Source: Candidatus Terraquivivens tikiterensis | Lineage (GTDB): Archaea; Thermoproteota; Nitrososphaeria_A; Caldarchaeales; Wolframiiraptoraceae | Assembly: GCA_003056285.1 (NCBI GenBank) | Contig: NDWU01000010.1 | Span: 1 to 54,454, forward strand | Length of the DNA stretch: 54,454 bases | Direction: 5' to 3' | Part shown: in pieces, positions 7,901 to 16,675 of the stretch | How positions within the stretch are numbered: the stretch's first letter is position 1 | Layout of the letters: every line of letters starts with the position of its first letter | Translations under genes and position numbers: made by a program | Notes under the pieces: generated by a model | Database searches by the model: none | Seen by the model: only the letters and a program-made list of their open reading frames with translations | What the model was told of the DNA's origin: nothing

Positions 7901-9268
7901 TCAAAGGGTGCTCTTCGTGAACTCAACGTTAGAAACGAGCGCCCATGGTGCATATACAGGAGTGTTCACTTCCCACCACTCAATCCAGCATCTTTCTGTG
8001 CTTAGAGCAACGATGGAATTCAAGAGCCTTAGCATGTTGCCAACGAGCCTAAGACCTTTGATCGGCGTCTCTATACTGCCGCGCCTTATCAGGAAGAGCC
8101 CATCCCTAGGCACCGTGGAGAAATCCCCCTCCCGATAGTTTGAATACCTAAGGTACCAGTCGTTCGTCACGTAGATCCCCCTATCAACCCCAGAAAGGAG
8201 CTTCTCGAAGCTCCTATCGCCAGCTTCTACAACTAGGTTAAACGGCGTAGGTACGATTATTCCAGCGTTTGCCGTGCTGACCGTTCCGTACCTCTTTGCC
8301 GTCGTGCTGTTGTGAAGGTAAGTCTTCAGCACCCCCTTCTCCACGATAACGTTCCTCCTAGTCGGCAACCCCTCGTCGTCAAACGGCTCAGCGCCATACG
8401 TGTTGCTCAGCGTTGGGTCGTCTGTCAACGTGAAGCTAGACGAAGCAACCTGCCTCCCCAGCATGTCAACCAAGAAGGAGGCCCCGATGTCGACGTTGAA
8501 GGCTGAGGCTGCCGACCCAAGCTCGTCGACGATGTGGGCGAACGTCATGGGCCCGAGGATTGTATCGTAAATGCCAGGTTCACCCTCGACGGGGTTCATG
8601 GCCATCCTCGCTATCTCGCCGGCCATGGAGCCGACCTCTTCCGGCTTAAAATCTGAATCGTCGGCCGCAACCGTGGCAAACTGTCCAGTGGCGTCGTCTG
8701 CCGCGAACGCCCTGACTGAAAGGGCAATCGTGCTCTTCGTGGAGGACGCTTCCACGTTGCCGCTCGTGCAAAGGACGGTTTTACTTACCGTAGCATTAAG
8801 GGAGCCCGCAACCCTCTTAGCGCCAGCCGATATTGCTGAGTTTATGGAGGCTTTCACGTGGTCAACAAGCACCTCCGGCTCTGTCTTAACTTTTCCAACC
8901 CTCAGGAGGCGTCTGTCGTACTTAAACGGCCCCCTCGGGAGGGGTGCGTAAACGTCCGAGGGCTGGACTGTCTTGGCAGCGGATACCAGCCGCTCGACCG
9001 TCTCCTCGATCGAAGGCTGCGAAAGGTCCGTGATCGTTCCCGTAACCCTTCTTTCCTTAAACGCTATGTATATTTCCAGCACAGTCTCCCTAAAAAAATT
9101 CGAGACCGTTATGTCGTTGTTCGAGAACCTAATCATCGTTGAGCTCGAAGCGTTTAGCCTTACCGCGGCATCAGAAGCGCCCGACCTCAAAATCTTTCTA
9201 ACGAGCTTCGTCGGGAGTGCCCGGACCTCCGAGTTGGTCAGCATACCGATTTCATCCGTCGAACACAA
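7901..9268 (-). CDS. TldE/PmbA-type modulator of protease complex
   Basis: A 455-residue member of the TldD/PmbA family. TldD and TldE form a heterodimeric metallopeptidase that trims unfolded peptides inside a closed cavity; TldD carries the HExxxH zinc site and TldE is the non-catalytic partner. No HExxxH is present, and the conserved C-terminal half (FDDEGLPTRRN, KTYLHNSTTAKRYG) fits TldE/PmbA. A TldD partner is not in this window. The start at 9268 faces a divergent nucleotidyltransferase-kinase gene across 43 bp, where GGTTTAAAC can act as a TATA box on either strand. Confidence 0.8.
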   Translation of the reverse strand: MCSTDEIGMLTNSEVRALPTKLVRKILRSGASDAAVRLNASSSTMIRFSNNDITVSNFFRETVLEIYIAFKERRVTGTITDLSQPSIEETVERLVSAAKTVQPSDVYAPLPRGPFKYDRRLLRVGKVKTEPEVLVDHVKASINSAISAGAKRVAGSLNATVSKTVLCTSGNVEASSTKSTIALSVRAFAADDATGQFATVAADDSDFKPEEVGSMAGEIARMAMNPVEGEPGIYDTILGPMTFAHIVDELGSAASAFNVDIGASFLVDMLGRQVASSSFTLTDDPTLSNTYGAEPFDDEGLPTRRNVIVEKGVLKTYLHNSTTAKRYGTVSTANAGIIVPTPFNLVVEAGDRSFEKLLSGVDRGIYVTNDWYLRYSNYREGDFSTVPRDGLFLIRRGSIETPIKGLRLVGNMLRLLNSIVALSTERCWIEWWEVNTPVYAPWALVSNVEFTKSTL

Positions 9269-9311
9269 ATAAAAGTTTAAACCTAATGATCAACCTGCTT
9301 ATTAGACGGCT

Positions 9312-10970
9312 ATGTACGCCATTCCGGAAGAGAGGCTGAATTCGCTCGCAAAGACTGCACTAGATGCTTCAAGAAGCGTCTTTAAGGAGGGTGATGTGTC
9401 GTGCGTTTGCGTCTACGGATCCCAGCTTTCCGGCTACTCTTCCAAGGGTAGCGACCTAGACGTGCTGTGTACCGTCAGAAACTTTCAGGAAGGCATAAAG
9501 TACTACTACTTAAGGGATTTCGAGCCCACCGTTGCCCTCCTTGCCGTCGATGAAAATGCCATGAGGGAAGACGTGACGAAGGGCGCTCTGGGAGAGTTCG
9601 TGGCTGGAAGGCTTTTGACACCTTTCTATCCGGTAGTGGGCACTGATCTCTTAGAGGAATTCGACAAGACGTACAAGAAGAACGTCGTGTTGGAGCTGTG
9701 CGATAACCTCATACTGGAATATAAGATGGCGGCGAGCGAGCTCCTGATACGTCCAGAGTATTTTCTCTTCGAGAAGTTGAGAAGGAGAGCCTCTATCTAT
9801 CCGCCGGCACGATACAGCTACTCAAAAATATTCTCCGGGCATAATATGAGGGCGAACATGGAGGTATGCATGAAAGGGTTCCATGCGGCTTTGGCGGAGC
9901 TGGAATCCGAGGGTTTGTTGCTCAGGGATGGCGATTACTATCGTTTGTCAAGCAAGCTAGTGCTTTCAACAATAAATAGGGTGAGCGCGTTTAACAGGAG
10001 GCTCTACGACTTTGAGAGAATGTTCAAAATGTATCTCGTTCATGGTTATGCGGGGCGCTTCAACCCGCGGATAATAGCAGAGGAGCTGTACTCAAAAATC
10101 AGGAGGTCTCTATTTTCCAAAAGCGAGTATGGGCTTCCAGACCCGGAGGAATACGTATTCATAGAGACGGCCATAGGGAAGCAGCCGCTGAAAGAGCGAT
10201 CCGATATCGTAGATTTCGTAAAGCAGGTTTACAACGTTGATAGGGAGCATATATCTATAAGAAAGGTTGGTCGAACGCTAAACTCGACGTACGTCGTCAC
10301 GATCCGATTAAGGGGTTCGGAAGAGAAGATTTTTGTGAAGAAATACCTTAACTGGACGGACCTCAAATGGGTTGTGGCTAGGATTTGGACAATCGGTGTG
10401 AAGAATTTTTCGGTCGTGGCTGAGAACAGGCTCTCCAACGAAGTTTACTTCGTCAACAAGCTTGCGCAGCTGGGCTTCAAAACGGCCGATATATACCACG
10501 TAAACTGGAAGAGGAAAATGCTTTTTCAGAAGTTCATCGAGGGGCAGGACGTCTTGCAGATATGGATGTCAGAAGTTGGACAGAGCTTACAACAAAGAGC
10601 TGCGTTTATGGCAGGGAGAGAGTTGGCAAGAGTTCACAAACACGACATAACTTTGGGCGATTGTAAGCCTGAAAACTTCATAATCTCTGGCGATGATGTC
10701 TACATAACCGACTTGGAGCAGGCATCGTTCGGTGGCGACAAGGTATGGGACCTAACGGAGGTTATGCTTTACATAGGACATTATCTCGATGTTAATAGAT
10801 CGGCCGAGTACGCGCGCTCGCTTTTGTCCGGGTACTTATCAGTCGGGGATAGGGATGTTCTGAAGGAGGTCCTTAAAAGCAAATACGCCTCGCTCCTATC
10901 GCCCTGGACACCGACTTGGATACAGAAGAGGATGCTCAAGGAGGCCGAGATGCTCCTTCAATCGGGATGA
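9312..10970 (+). CDS. Nucleotidyltransferase fused to Bud32/RIO-like kinase
   Basis: A 552-residue two-domain protein. Residues about 30-55 carry the polymerase-beta-type nucleotidyltransferase signature VYGSQLSGYSSKGSDLDV (G-S followed by D-x-D). Residues about 180-240 look like a winged helix. The C-terminal about 240 residues are a compact kinase fold: a Lys strand (KIFVKKYL), the catalytic loop GDCKPENFI near residue 450 in place of HGDxxxxN, and TDLEQ in place of DFG, as in Bud32 and RIO kinases. Nothing in the operon names a substrate. The 3' end overlaps the next, convergent gene by 35 bp, and that gene and its neighbour are also nucleotidyltransferases. The architecture is clear; the function is unknown. 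Confidence 0.7.
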   Translation: MYAIPEERLNSLAKTALDASRSVFKEGDVSCVCVYGSQLSGYSSKGSDLDVLCTVRNFQEGIKYYYLRDFEPTVALLAVDENAMREDVTKGALGEFVAGRLLTPFYPVVGTDLLEEFDKTYKKNVVLELCDNLILEYKMAASELLIRPEYFLFEKLRRRASIYPPARYSYSKIFSGHNMRANMEVCMKGFHAALAELESEGLLLRDGDYYRLSSKLVLSTINRVSAFNRRLYDFERMFKMYLVHGYAGRFNPRIIAEELYSKIRRSLFSKSEYGLPDPEEYVFIETAIGKQPLKERSDIVDFVKQVYNVDREHISIRKVGRTLNSTYVVTIRLRGSEEKIFVKKYLNWTDLKWVVARIWTIGVKNFSVVAENRLSNEVYFVNKLAQLGFKTADIYHVNWKRKMLFQKFIEGQDVLQIWMSEVGQSLQQRAAFMAGRELARVHKHDITLGDCKPENFIISGDDVYITDLEQASFGGDKVWDLTEVMLYIGHYLDVNRSAEYARSLLSGYLSVGDRDVLKEVLKSKYASLLSPWTPTWIQKRMLKEAEMLLQSG

Positions 10971-11979
10971 TGTATTCTCTGTTCATCCCTTCGAACGTCC
11001 CGATAACCAGCCACTTGGTAGAGCGTTTATCCCTTAGGTCTAAAACCTCTTCGACTTTTCCAAAAGCCTCTATGTACGTGCCACTATCGAACATGGCTGT
11101 AAAAGTCCCGTCGAAGCACGCTAGCGCCTCAACGTCCGTAGCGTACCCCTCGTCTGCCTCGACGTCGGATAGCCTGTAGATGGCTGGCGTGAAGCAAGAC
11201 TCAGATGCGTCAGCGATCTTAGCCCTGATTTTTGCAAGACCCACCTTCCGGTAAATAACCTCTCCATAACTTCTCGTCACTTCCCAATCCAACCTGACGC
11301 CATGGATCGAGAAAGGCGTTCCCTTGTAGATGCGCTTGTTCTTTAAAAATTTCGAAATTTTTGACAGCTCGCCCTTTGGGATCGGATACCTTGCGCTCGC
11401 CCTCTTCACCCACTCGGATAACATAACACCATCGAGGGGCTTAACACCATCTATCGAGTCCAAGCTTTGCATCACTTTCCAGAAGTTCTCCTTTCCATAT
11501 ATCACGATGTCTATGTCAGAGCCTGGATGGTGGATTTTTAAGAGGATGGAGCCCGTTATGCCTAAGTTTTCAAAACCAACGCCAGAGGCATCGGCTATCG
11601 ACTCCACCAATTCTCTAGCTTTGCCCTCAAGCTCATCCAGATCATGCCCTTCAAGAATAGAACGTAATCTTTCGTCGCACCTGTAATGCTTTGATATCCT
11701 GCCAAGCGGAACGCATGACATCTCGACGCCCGTCGTCTCATCGTAAAAAACGTACTCGGGCTTGTTCTTTTTAAGAAATTGTATAGTACTCATCAACTCC
11801 TGCATAGAATAAATGCTTATGGCCCTCCTGAAGCTTTTTCCTTGTCTTGACCACTGCCCATCGCCTGGCAAGTATTTCAAGTACGCGACGAGCTTATCGT
11901 GAGGGTGGCTCTCGCCAACTACGCAGAAAAACCATTCCTCATGCGTTTCGACGTAATCTTTATCTCTGAACCTTCTCAA
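10936..11979 (-). CDS. Nucleotidyltransferase domain protein, paralog 1
   Basis: A 347-residue protein with a nucleotidyltransferase core at about 142-160, GSILLKIHHPGSDIDIVIYG, with the G-S and D-x-D elements that bind NTP and two metals. The first 100 residues form a separate domain ending in FLKKNKPEYVFYDETTG, and the last about 100 residues a beta-rich domain. It is a clear paralog of the next upstream gene: both share the N-terminal FLRKNRP-type block and the core. The two genes overlap by 4 bp and are co-transcribed, this one second. Polymerase-type activity on RNA or protein is likely from the family, but the substrate is not predictable. Confidence 0.75.
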   Translation of the reverse strand: MRRFRDKDYVETHEEWFFCVVGESHPHDKLVAYLKYLPGDGQWSRQGKSFRRAISIYSMQELMSTIQFLKKNKPEYVFYDETTGVEMSCVPLGRISKHYRCDERLRSILEGHDLDELEGKARELVESIADASGVGFENLGITGSILLKIHHPGSDIDIVIYGKENFWKVMQSLDSIDGVKPLDGVMLSEWVKRASARYPIPKGELSKISKFLKNKRIYKGTPFSIHGVRLDWEVTRSYGEVIYRKVGLAKIRAKIADASESCFTPAIYRLSDVEADEGYATDVEALACFDGTFTAMFDSGTYIEAFGKVEEVLDLRDKRSTKWLVIGTFEGMNREYIIPIEGASRPP

Positions 11980-12971
11980 GGTGACTCGACCATCAAAAAA
12001 TCCCTTGGGTCGTTTCCGACGAATAACCTTAACGCCTTGTCGCTCGATACCTCGAGCCTACCAGAAGCTATACCAACTTCCCCTGGACGAAGCTGTTCAG
12101 CGAATCTACTCCTGAAGGATACGATAGATGACACCTTCTTTGAAATGTCCGGCCCTTCTATCACGTTCACTACCTTAACCCCATAACTGCAGGGCGTAAA
12201 GATGCTCTTCGACGCGTCTTTCACTTTAAAGCGCACCGTGCTCCTGCCGATTTCCCTAAAACATCGCTCCCCGTACCTATCCCAAAACTCCTCCGGAAGT
12301 GGGACGAGCTTAAGCGTGTACGGCCTTCCCATGAACACACCGTTAGTGAGCTTTCTCTTTTCGTGCTCTTCCCATACCGTACGCTCCATAAACGTATCCA
12401 GCCTCGAGCCTAAAACCTTCTCCAGAGCCCGCCCAGAAAGGCACTCGGTTATGTTGCTCTCACGCATAAGCCTCAGGGCTTCATATACCTTTAGACAATT
12501 CCTCATACCGTAGATCACGAGGTCTATATCTGACGAGTCGTCATGTATGCCCAAAAGGACGGAGCCGGTTATGCCAACCGCGTCGCTTTCTACTCCGGAG
12601 TGTTCGACAAGCACGTTAACCATCTTAAGGGCAGCGCTCGATACCGCATCCTCTTTCAGGCAATTCTTTCCATCTATTGGATCGTAAACCCGAGCGATCT
12701 CCTTCAAAGGTATGAGCGGTATTTCTTGTCCTAGGCACTCGTCGTAGACCAGAAGATCTGGCCGGTTCTTCCTTAGAAATTCCATAGAGGAACTAAAGCC
12801 TCCCAGCCTGACCGTCGAACCCTTGGACCTCACGTACTTTGGCACCGCTATGATGCCTCCTGGCGGATGGGATACGCCCTTCACCGCAAACACCACATGG
12901 TCTTCCGTCTCGATGTAGCCTCCCTCAATTGGAAGGGGTCTTTTAGCGCCCATGCACCAACCTAACCTCAT
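11976..12971 (-). CDS. Nucleotidyltransferase domain protein, paralog 2
   Basis: A 331-residue paralog of the downstream gene and first in the pair. The core GITGSVLLGIHDDSSDIDLVIYG lies at about 133-155, with both metal-binding aspartates. The N-terminal domain again shows FLRKNRPDLLVYDECLG. The C-terminus ends in a beta-rich segment similar in kind but not in detail to paralog 1. ATG 12953 (seven codons in) may be the true start because the family-like sequence begins there. The pair probably arose by tandem duplication followed by divergence, which suggests a heteromer. Confidence 0.75.
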   Translation of the reverse strand: MRLGWCMGAKRPLPIEGGYIETEDHVVFAVKGVSHPPGGIIAVPKYVRSKGSTVRLGGFSSSMEFLRKNRPDLLVYDECLGQEIPLIPLKEIARVYDPIDGKNCLKEDAVSSAALKMVNVLVEHSGVESDAVGITGSVLLGIHDDSSDIDLVIYGMRNCLKVYEALRLMRESNITECLSGRALEKVLGSRLDTFMERTVWEEHEKRKLTNGVFMGRPYTLKLVPLPEEFWDRYGERCFREIGRSTVRFKVKDASKSIFTPCSYGVKVVNVIEGPDISKKVSSIVSFRSRFAEQLRPGEVGIASGRLEVSSDKALRLFVGNDPRDFLMVESP

Positions 12972-13039
12972 AGGCGCTCACGGATGATAAACCTTTCCCG
13001 AGCAACATTTATTATGGGATTACGATCCATTAGTTCAGC

Positions 13040-14389
13040 TTGAACCCGATAACTTCGCTCGGCGAGCTCATAAAGCAGGCCATAAGCAAGTTCATGTCGG
13101 CACCTGGGGTAGACAAAAATGTCGTCGAGGAACTCATAAGGGGCATACAAAGGGCCCTCCTCGTTTCGGACGTTAACGTTGAGCTCGTGATGAAGCTATC
13201 GGAAAAGATAAGGGAAAGGGCGCTGACGGAAAAGGTTCCGCCAGGGATCTCAAAGAAAGACCAGATGATAAAGATAGTATACGAGGAGCTTGTCGCGCTG
13301 CTCGGTGAGAAGCCCCAAAAGATTGCCATAGACAAATCAAAGCAATACGTAATCATGGTCGTCGGGATACAGGGGCACGGTAAGACGACGACGGTCGCGA
13401 AGTTGGCGAATTATCTTAAAAAGCTGGGCTATTCCGTGGGCGTGGTTTGCGCCGATACTTTCAGGACTGGAGCCTACGAACAGTTGAAACAACTCCTTGA
13501 GGGGAAGAACATACCTGTCTACGGCTTGCCCGGGGAAAAGGATGCAGTTGCTATAGCTCTGAAGGGCGTAGAGTACATATCTAAGGAGCAAAAATGCAAC
13601 GTTATACTGATAGATACTGCTGGGAGGCATAAAGACCAACAATCGCTAATGTTGGAGATGAAGGCGCTCGAGGAAAAGATCAAACCCAACGAGATAATGC
13701 TGGTTTTGGACGGAACGATAGGTCAGCAGGCAGGCGTACATGCCGAGGCATTCCATAAGGCAACGCCAATAGGCTCCATAATCGTAACGAAGATGGATAC
13801 GTCCGCAAAAGGTGGCGGTGCGCTCTCGGCCGTAGCGGCTACAGGGGCAAAGATAAAGTTCATCGGGACCGGCGAGGGGCTTGAGGACATAGAGGTTTTC
13901 AACCCGCAGGGTTTTATCGGTAGGCTTTTGGGCATAGGTGATATAGAAGGGTTGTTGGAAAGGATAAGGATTGCAGAGCTGGAGTTTAGCGAGGAGAGGC
14001 TCAAGAGCTTTACGAGCGGTACGTTTACCTTAGAGGATTTTGTGAGGCAACTCAAAGAGATGAGAAAGCTGGGCCCCCTGAAGAAGATACTATCAAAACT
14101 GCCTTTGCCCGGAATCCCGAACATACCCGAAGAAGAGCTCGATAAGGTTGAAACGCAGATAGATAAATGGTCGGCGATCATCCTTTCTATGACCCCCGAG
14201 GAGAGGAGAAACCCTCACATCATAGATTCATCTAGGATAAGGCGGATAGCCAGGGGTTCGGGCGTCACGGAAAGGGACGTCAAGAACCTCCTGCAGCAGT
14301 ACAACCTGTCAAAGAGGATGATGAAGGCCATGAAAAGGACCCCATGGAAGCTACCCAAGCATATACCCGCCAAAGAATTAGAGGGGTGA
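13040..14389 (+). CDS. srp54: Signal recognition particle protein SRP54
   Basis: SRP54 is the GTPase subunit of the signal recognition particle; it binds signal sequences and SRP RNA in the cytosol and docks to FtsY. It has an N domain (1-90), a G domain with P-loop GIQGHGKTTT (His where Ser is more usual), DTAGRH and TKMD motifs, then the M domain beginning near FTLEDFVRQLKEMRKLGP with SRP RNA-binding helices up to the basic end. At 449 residues it is full length. The start is TTG at 13040; no ATG fits the N domain better. A TATA-like ATTTATTA lies about 30 bp before it. Confidence 0.95.
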   Translation: MNPITSLGELIKQAISKFMSAPGVDKNVVEELIRGIQRALLVSDVNVELVMKLSEKIRERALTEKVPPGISKKDQMIKIVYEELVALLGEKPQKIAIDKSKQYVIMVVGIQGHGKTTTVAKLANYLKKLGYSVGVVCADTFRTGAYEQLKQLLEGKNIPVYGLPGEKDAVAIALKGVEYISKEQKCNVILIDTAGRHKDQQSLMLEMKALEEKIKPNEIMLVLDGTIGQQAGVHAEAFHKATPIGSIIVTKMDTSAKGGGALSAVAATGAKIKFIGTGEGLEDIEVFNPQGFIGRLLGIGDIEGLLERIRIAELEFSEERLKSFTSGTFTLEDFVRQLKEMRKLGPLKKILSKLPLPGIPNIPEEELDKVETQIDKWSAIILSMTPEERRNPHIIDSSRIRRIARGSGVTERDVKNLLQQYNLSKRMMKAMKRTPWKLPKHIPAKELEG

Positions 14390-14648
14390 GCCTCCCATGA
14401 ACGAAGTAATGGGCTTCCGGCGCTCGGCCGGGGCCTTTCACCTCCGGTCATGTCTGCTTGTTCGCAGGGCCCGCTACCCCACCATCCAGCTAAGGCATGG
14501 GCAATCCTTTCCATCCCACCTTGGCCAACACGGCCTCATAGGTCATCCGAGTACCCTCGACCAAAAACTACGTTCGAGCCTGCCACTCATCCAACATTTA
14601 AAAAGGCGTGGTTTTTCTGGGCAACGGCGATAAGCGTTTGAAGAATTC
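14390..14648. other. GC-rich spacer between srp54 and pus10
   Basis: This 259-bp gap has no convincing reading frame. TTTAAAAA (about 14597-14604) lies about 50 bp before pus10 and probably serves it; read on the other strand it is CTTTTTAAATG, so an antisense transcript is possible. Several hairpins are visible, for example CCGGC/GCCGG near 14417-14431 and CCCAT/ATGGG near 14394-14413. Read on the minus strand one stretch loosely recalls RNase P elements (GGAAAG and GGTGAAAGG around short hairpins), but no P4 partner or closing stem exists, so I do not call an RNA. Confidence 0.3.
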
Positions 14649-15992
14649 GTGCGGGTGAAGATGAAAAGTATGCTCGACTTGGTCTATAGGATTTTGCAAA
14701 AATACGCGCTATGCGATTACTGCCTCGGGAGGCAGTTTGCTAGGATACTGCCTGGGGTAGGCAACAAGGCTAGGGGCGAGGCCCTTAAGGTTGCATTGGC
14801 TATGGATGCGAACCTAAGGATCCTCATGAACGACAGAGAGGCCGTGAACGTTTTAAAGGTCGTCGCTGAAAATGGTATGAATAAACATGCGAGGAGGCTC
14901 GCTAAGTCGTTCAATTGCCAAATAGACGAGGGTAAGAAGTGCGACGTGTGCGGGGGTAAATTATCTGAGGAGAACTTCCGCCGTATGGCTGAGGAGATAA
15001 TCGAGGAGCTTAGGAAGTACGAGTTCTCAAACTTTTTGGTCGGCACGTCGGTTCCCGCTCACGTAAAAGAGAGAGATGACCAGATAAAGGCCGAGTTTGC
15101 CTTGACCTTCGGTGAAGAGATAAAGAGCGATATAACGAGAGAGTTGGGGAAAATAATTGAAGGGACCATGAAGAGGCCAGTCGAGTTTGCTACGCCTGAT
15201 GTGACGATACTGGTGGATATTTTTTCGGGAACGTTTACTGTCAAGCCAAACCCTGTATTCGTCAAGGGCTATTATAGGAAGCTACAACCGAACATACCTC
15301 AGGCGCCATGGATATGCAGGAAGTGTAGGGGTAAGGGATGCGAGGCATGCGGACATAGTGGAAGGGAGTACCCGGACTCTATAAGCGAGCTCATAGGAGA
15401 GCCGGCCTTGGGACTCTTTGAGGCAATCGATTATAAGTTTCATGCAGCTGGTAGGGAGGATGTGAACGCAACGGTTCTCGGGACCGGAAGGCCCTTCATC
15501 CTCGAGCTAAAATCTCCAAGGAAGAGGCTCGTTCCACTCGACCAACTCCAAAGAGCCATAAACGAGCACGCAAAGAACAAGGTAGAGGTTCTGTGCCTCT
15601 CTTATGCAACAAAAAAGGACGTAAGGGACATGAAAGCAAAATCGATGGTAGCGTCAAAAACCTATGTCGCACTCGTCGAGTTCGATTCGGAAGTGGACGA
15701 TGAAAAACTGAGGGAGGTCTGCGAGAGGTTCAGGAACGTAATAATAAACCAAAGGACGCCGAGCAGGATTCTTCGTCGCAGAAGCGATAGGGTCCGGAAG
15801 AAGCTCTTATACTTCGTAGAGGCGGAGAAGAAGGGGGATAGGATCGTCGAATTCAAGATAAAGGCGCAGGGAGGGCTTTACATAAAAGAGGTAATAAATG
15901 GGGACGGCGGGAGGACTGTCCCCAATATAGCCGATGTTTTAGGAACCGCACCGATAAATATTACCCTTTCAGTCGTAGAGGTGGAGGGGTAA
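14649..15992 (+). CDS. pus10: tRNA pseudouridine synthase Pus10
   Basis: Archaeal Pus10 converts U54 and U55 in the T-loop of tRNA to pseudouridine, doing the job of bacterial TruB. The N-terminal THUMP-containing part carries cysteine pairs CDYC and CDVC for a structural zinc, and a further CRKC...CEAC pair lies near 220. The catalytic loop is GREDVNATVLGTGRPF with Asp271; the residue two after it is Asn273, where I recall Asp as usual. At 447 residues it is full length. The start is GTG at 14649, with an in-frame ATG four codons later. It heads a run with L21e, RpoF and DUF655, spaced by only a few bases. Confidence 0.92.
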   Translation: MRVKMKSMLDLVYRILQKYALCDYCLGRQFARILPGVGNKARGEALKVALAMDANLRILMNDREAVNVLKVVAENGMNKHARRLAKSFNCQIDEGKKCDVCGGKLSEENFRRMAEEIIEELRKYEFSNFLVGTSVPAHVKERDDQIKAEFALTFGEEIKSDITRELGKIIEGTMKRPVEFATPDVTILVDIFSGTFTVKPNPVFVKGYYRKLQPNIPQAPWICRKCRGKGCEACGHSGREYPDSISELIGEPALGLFEAIDYKFHAAGREDVNATVLGTGRPFILELKSPRKRLVPLDQLQRAINEHAKNKVEVLCLSYATKKDVRDMKAKSMVASKTYVALVEFDSEVDDEKLREVCERFRNVIINQRTPSRILRRRSDRVRKKLLYFVEAEKKGDRIVEFKIKAQGGLYIKEVINGDGGRTVPNIADVLGTAPINITLSVVEVEG

Positions 15993-16000
15993 AGACTGGC

Positions 16001-16297
16001 ATGCCAAGCTCGCACGGCTACAGGGTGAGAACAAGGCAGCTTCTTAAGAAGAGGTACGGCGCACGTAGCGGTCCAAGGCCAGACATATATCTAAAGGAAT
16101 ATAGGCCGGGCGATAAAGTGTTGATAGTAGCAGACCCGGCTGTCCAAAAGGGTATGCCGCACAAAAGGTTTTATGGTAAAATAGGTACTGTAATCTCGAA
16201 GAGGGGTAACGCGTACGAGGTCTCTGTCATGCTTGGGGATAAGCTGAAGAAGCTAACAATACTGGCAGACCATATCAGGCCTTGGGAAGGTGGCTAG
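16001..16297 (+). CDS. rpl21e: Large-subunit ribosomal protein L21e
   Basis: A basic 98-residue protein of the archaeal/eukaryotic 50S/60S subunit. The N-terminus SSHGYRVRTRQLLKK and the SH3-like core YRPGDKVLIVADPAVQKGMPHKRFYGKIGTV are typical of the family; the length is standard. It follows pus10 by 8 bp and overlaps the next gene, rpoF, by 8 bp. The order L21e-RpoF-DUF655 is a conserved archaeal arrangement. Confidence 0.95.
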   Translation: MPSSHGYRVRTRQLLKKRYGARSGPRPDIYLKEYRPGDKVLIVADPAVQKGMPHKRFYGKIGTVISKRGNAYEVSVMLGDKLKKLTILADHIRPWEGG

Positions 16298-16658
16298 ATT
16301 GCCCAGGAGGATAGTTAGCTCTAAGCCGATACCCATAGCCGAAGTCAAGAGGATATTAGAGGAAAGGGAGCAGTATTTGAACTCCCTTCAACTGAGGACG
16401 TTGAGCTATGCGAAAAAGTATTCAAAATTGACGCCTGAACAGGCCGAGATGCTCATCAGTAGACTTATGAACGAGTATGGGCTTGAAAGAGAAGAGGCAG
16501 TTCAGGTTGCTGACATATGCCCCGAGACAATCGATGAGCTTAGAACGGTCTTAAGCGGATACCGTCGTCTCGTGTCCTTTTTGCTATTCTCCGAAGAGAA
16601 GATGCAAAAAATACTGGATCTTGTTAAGCAGGCGTTGGAGGCAAGCAAACAACCCTGA
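16290..16658 (+). CDS. rpoF: RNA polymerase subunit F (Rpo4/Rpb4)
   Basis: Subunit F pairs with subunit E (Rpo7) to form the stalk of archaeal RNA polymerase, which helps promoter opening and binds the nascent RNA. The 122-residue protein has the HRDC-like helical arrangement expected, with LTPEQAEMLISRLMNEYGLEREEAVQVADICPETIDELRTVLSGY being the conserved C-terminal part. The start overlaps the end of L21e, which fits translational coupling. The subunit E gene is not in this window. Confidence 0.9.
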   Translation: MARLPRRIVSSKPIPIAEVKRILEEREQYLNSLQLRTLSYAKKYSKLTPEQAEMLISRLMNEYGLEREEAVQVADICPETIDELRTVLSGYRRLVSFLLFSEEKMQKILDLVKQALEASKQP

Positions 16659-16675
16659 GTCCGTACAACGGTAGA

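Noticed and set aside
14390-14620. RNase P RNA on the minus strand of the srp54-pus10 gap
   Set aside because: Short likenesses (GGAAAG, GGTGAAAGG followed by a hairpin) have no matching 3' core, and the molecule would have to run into the srp54 coding region.
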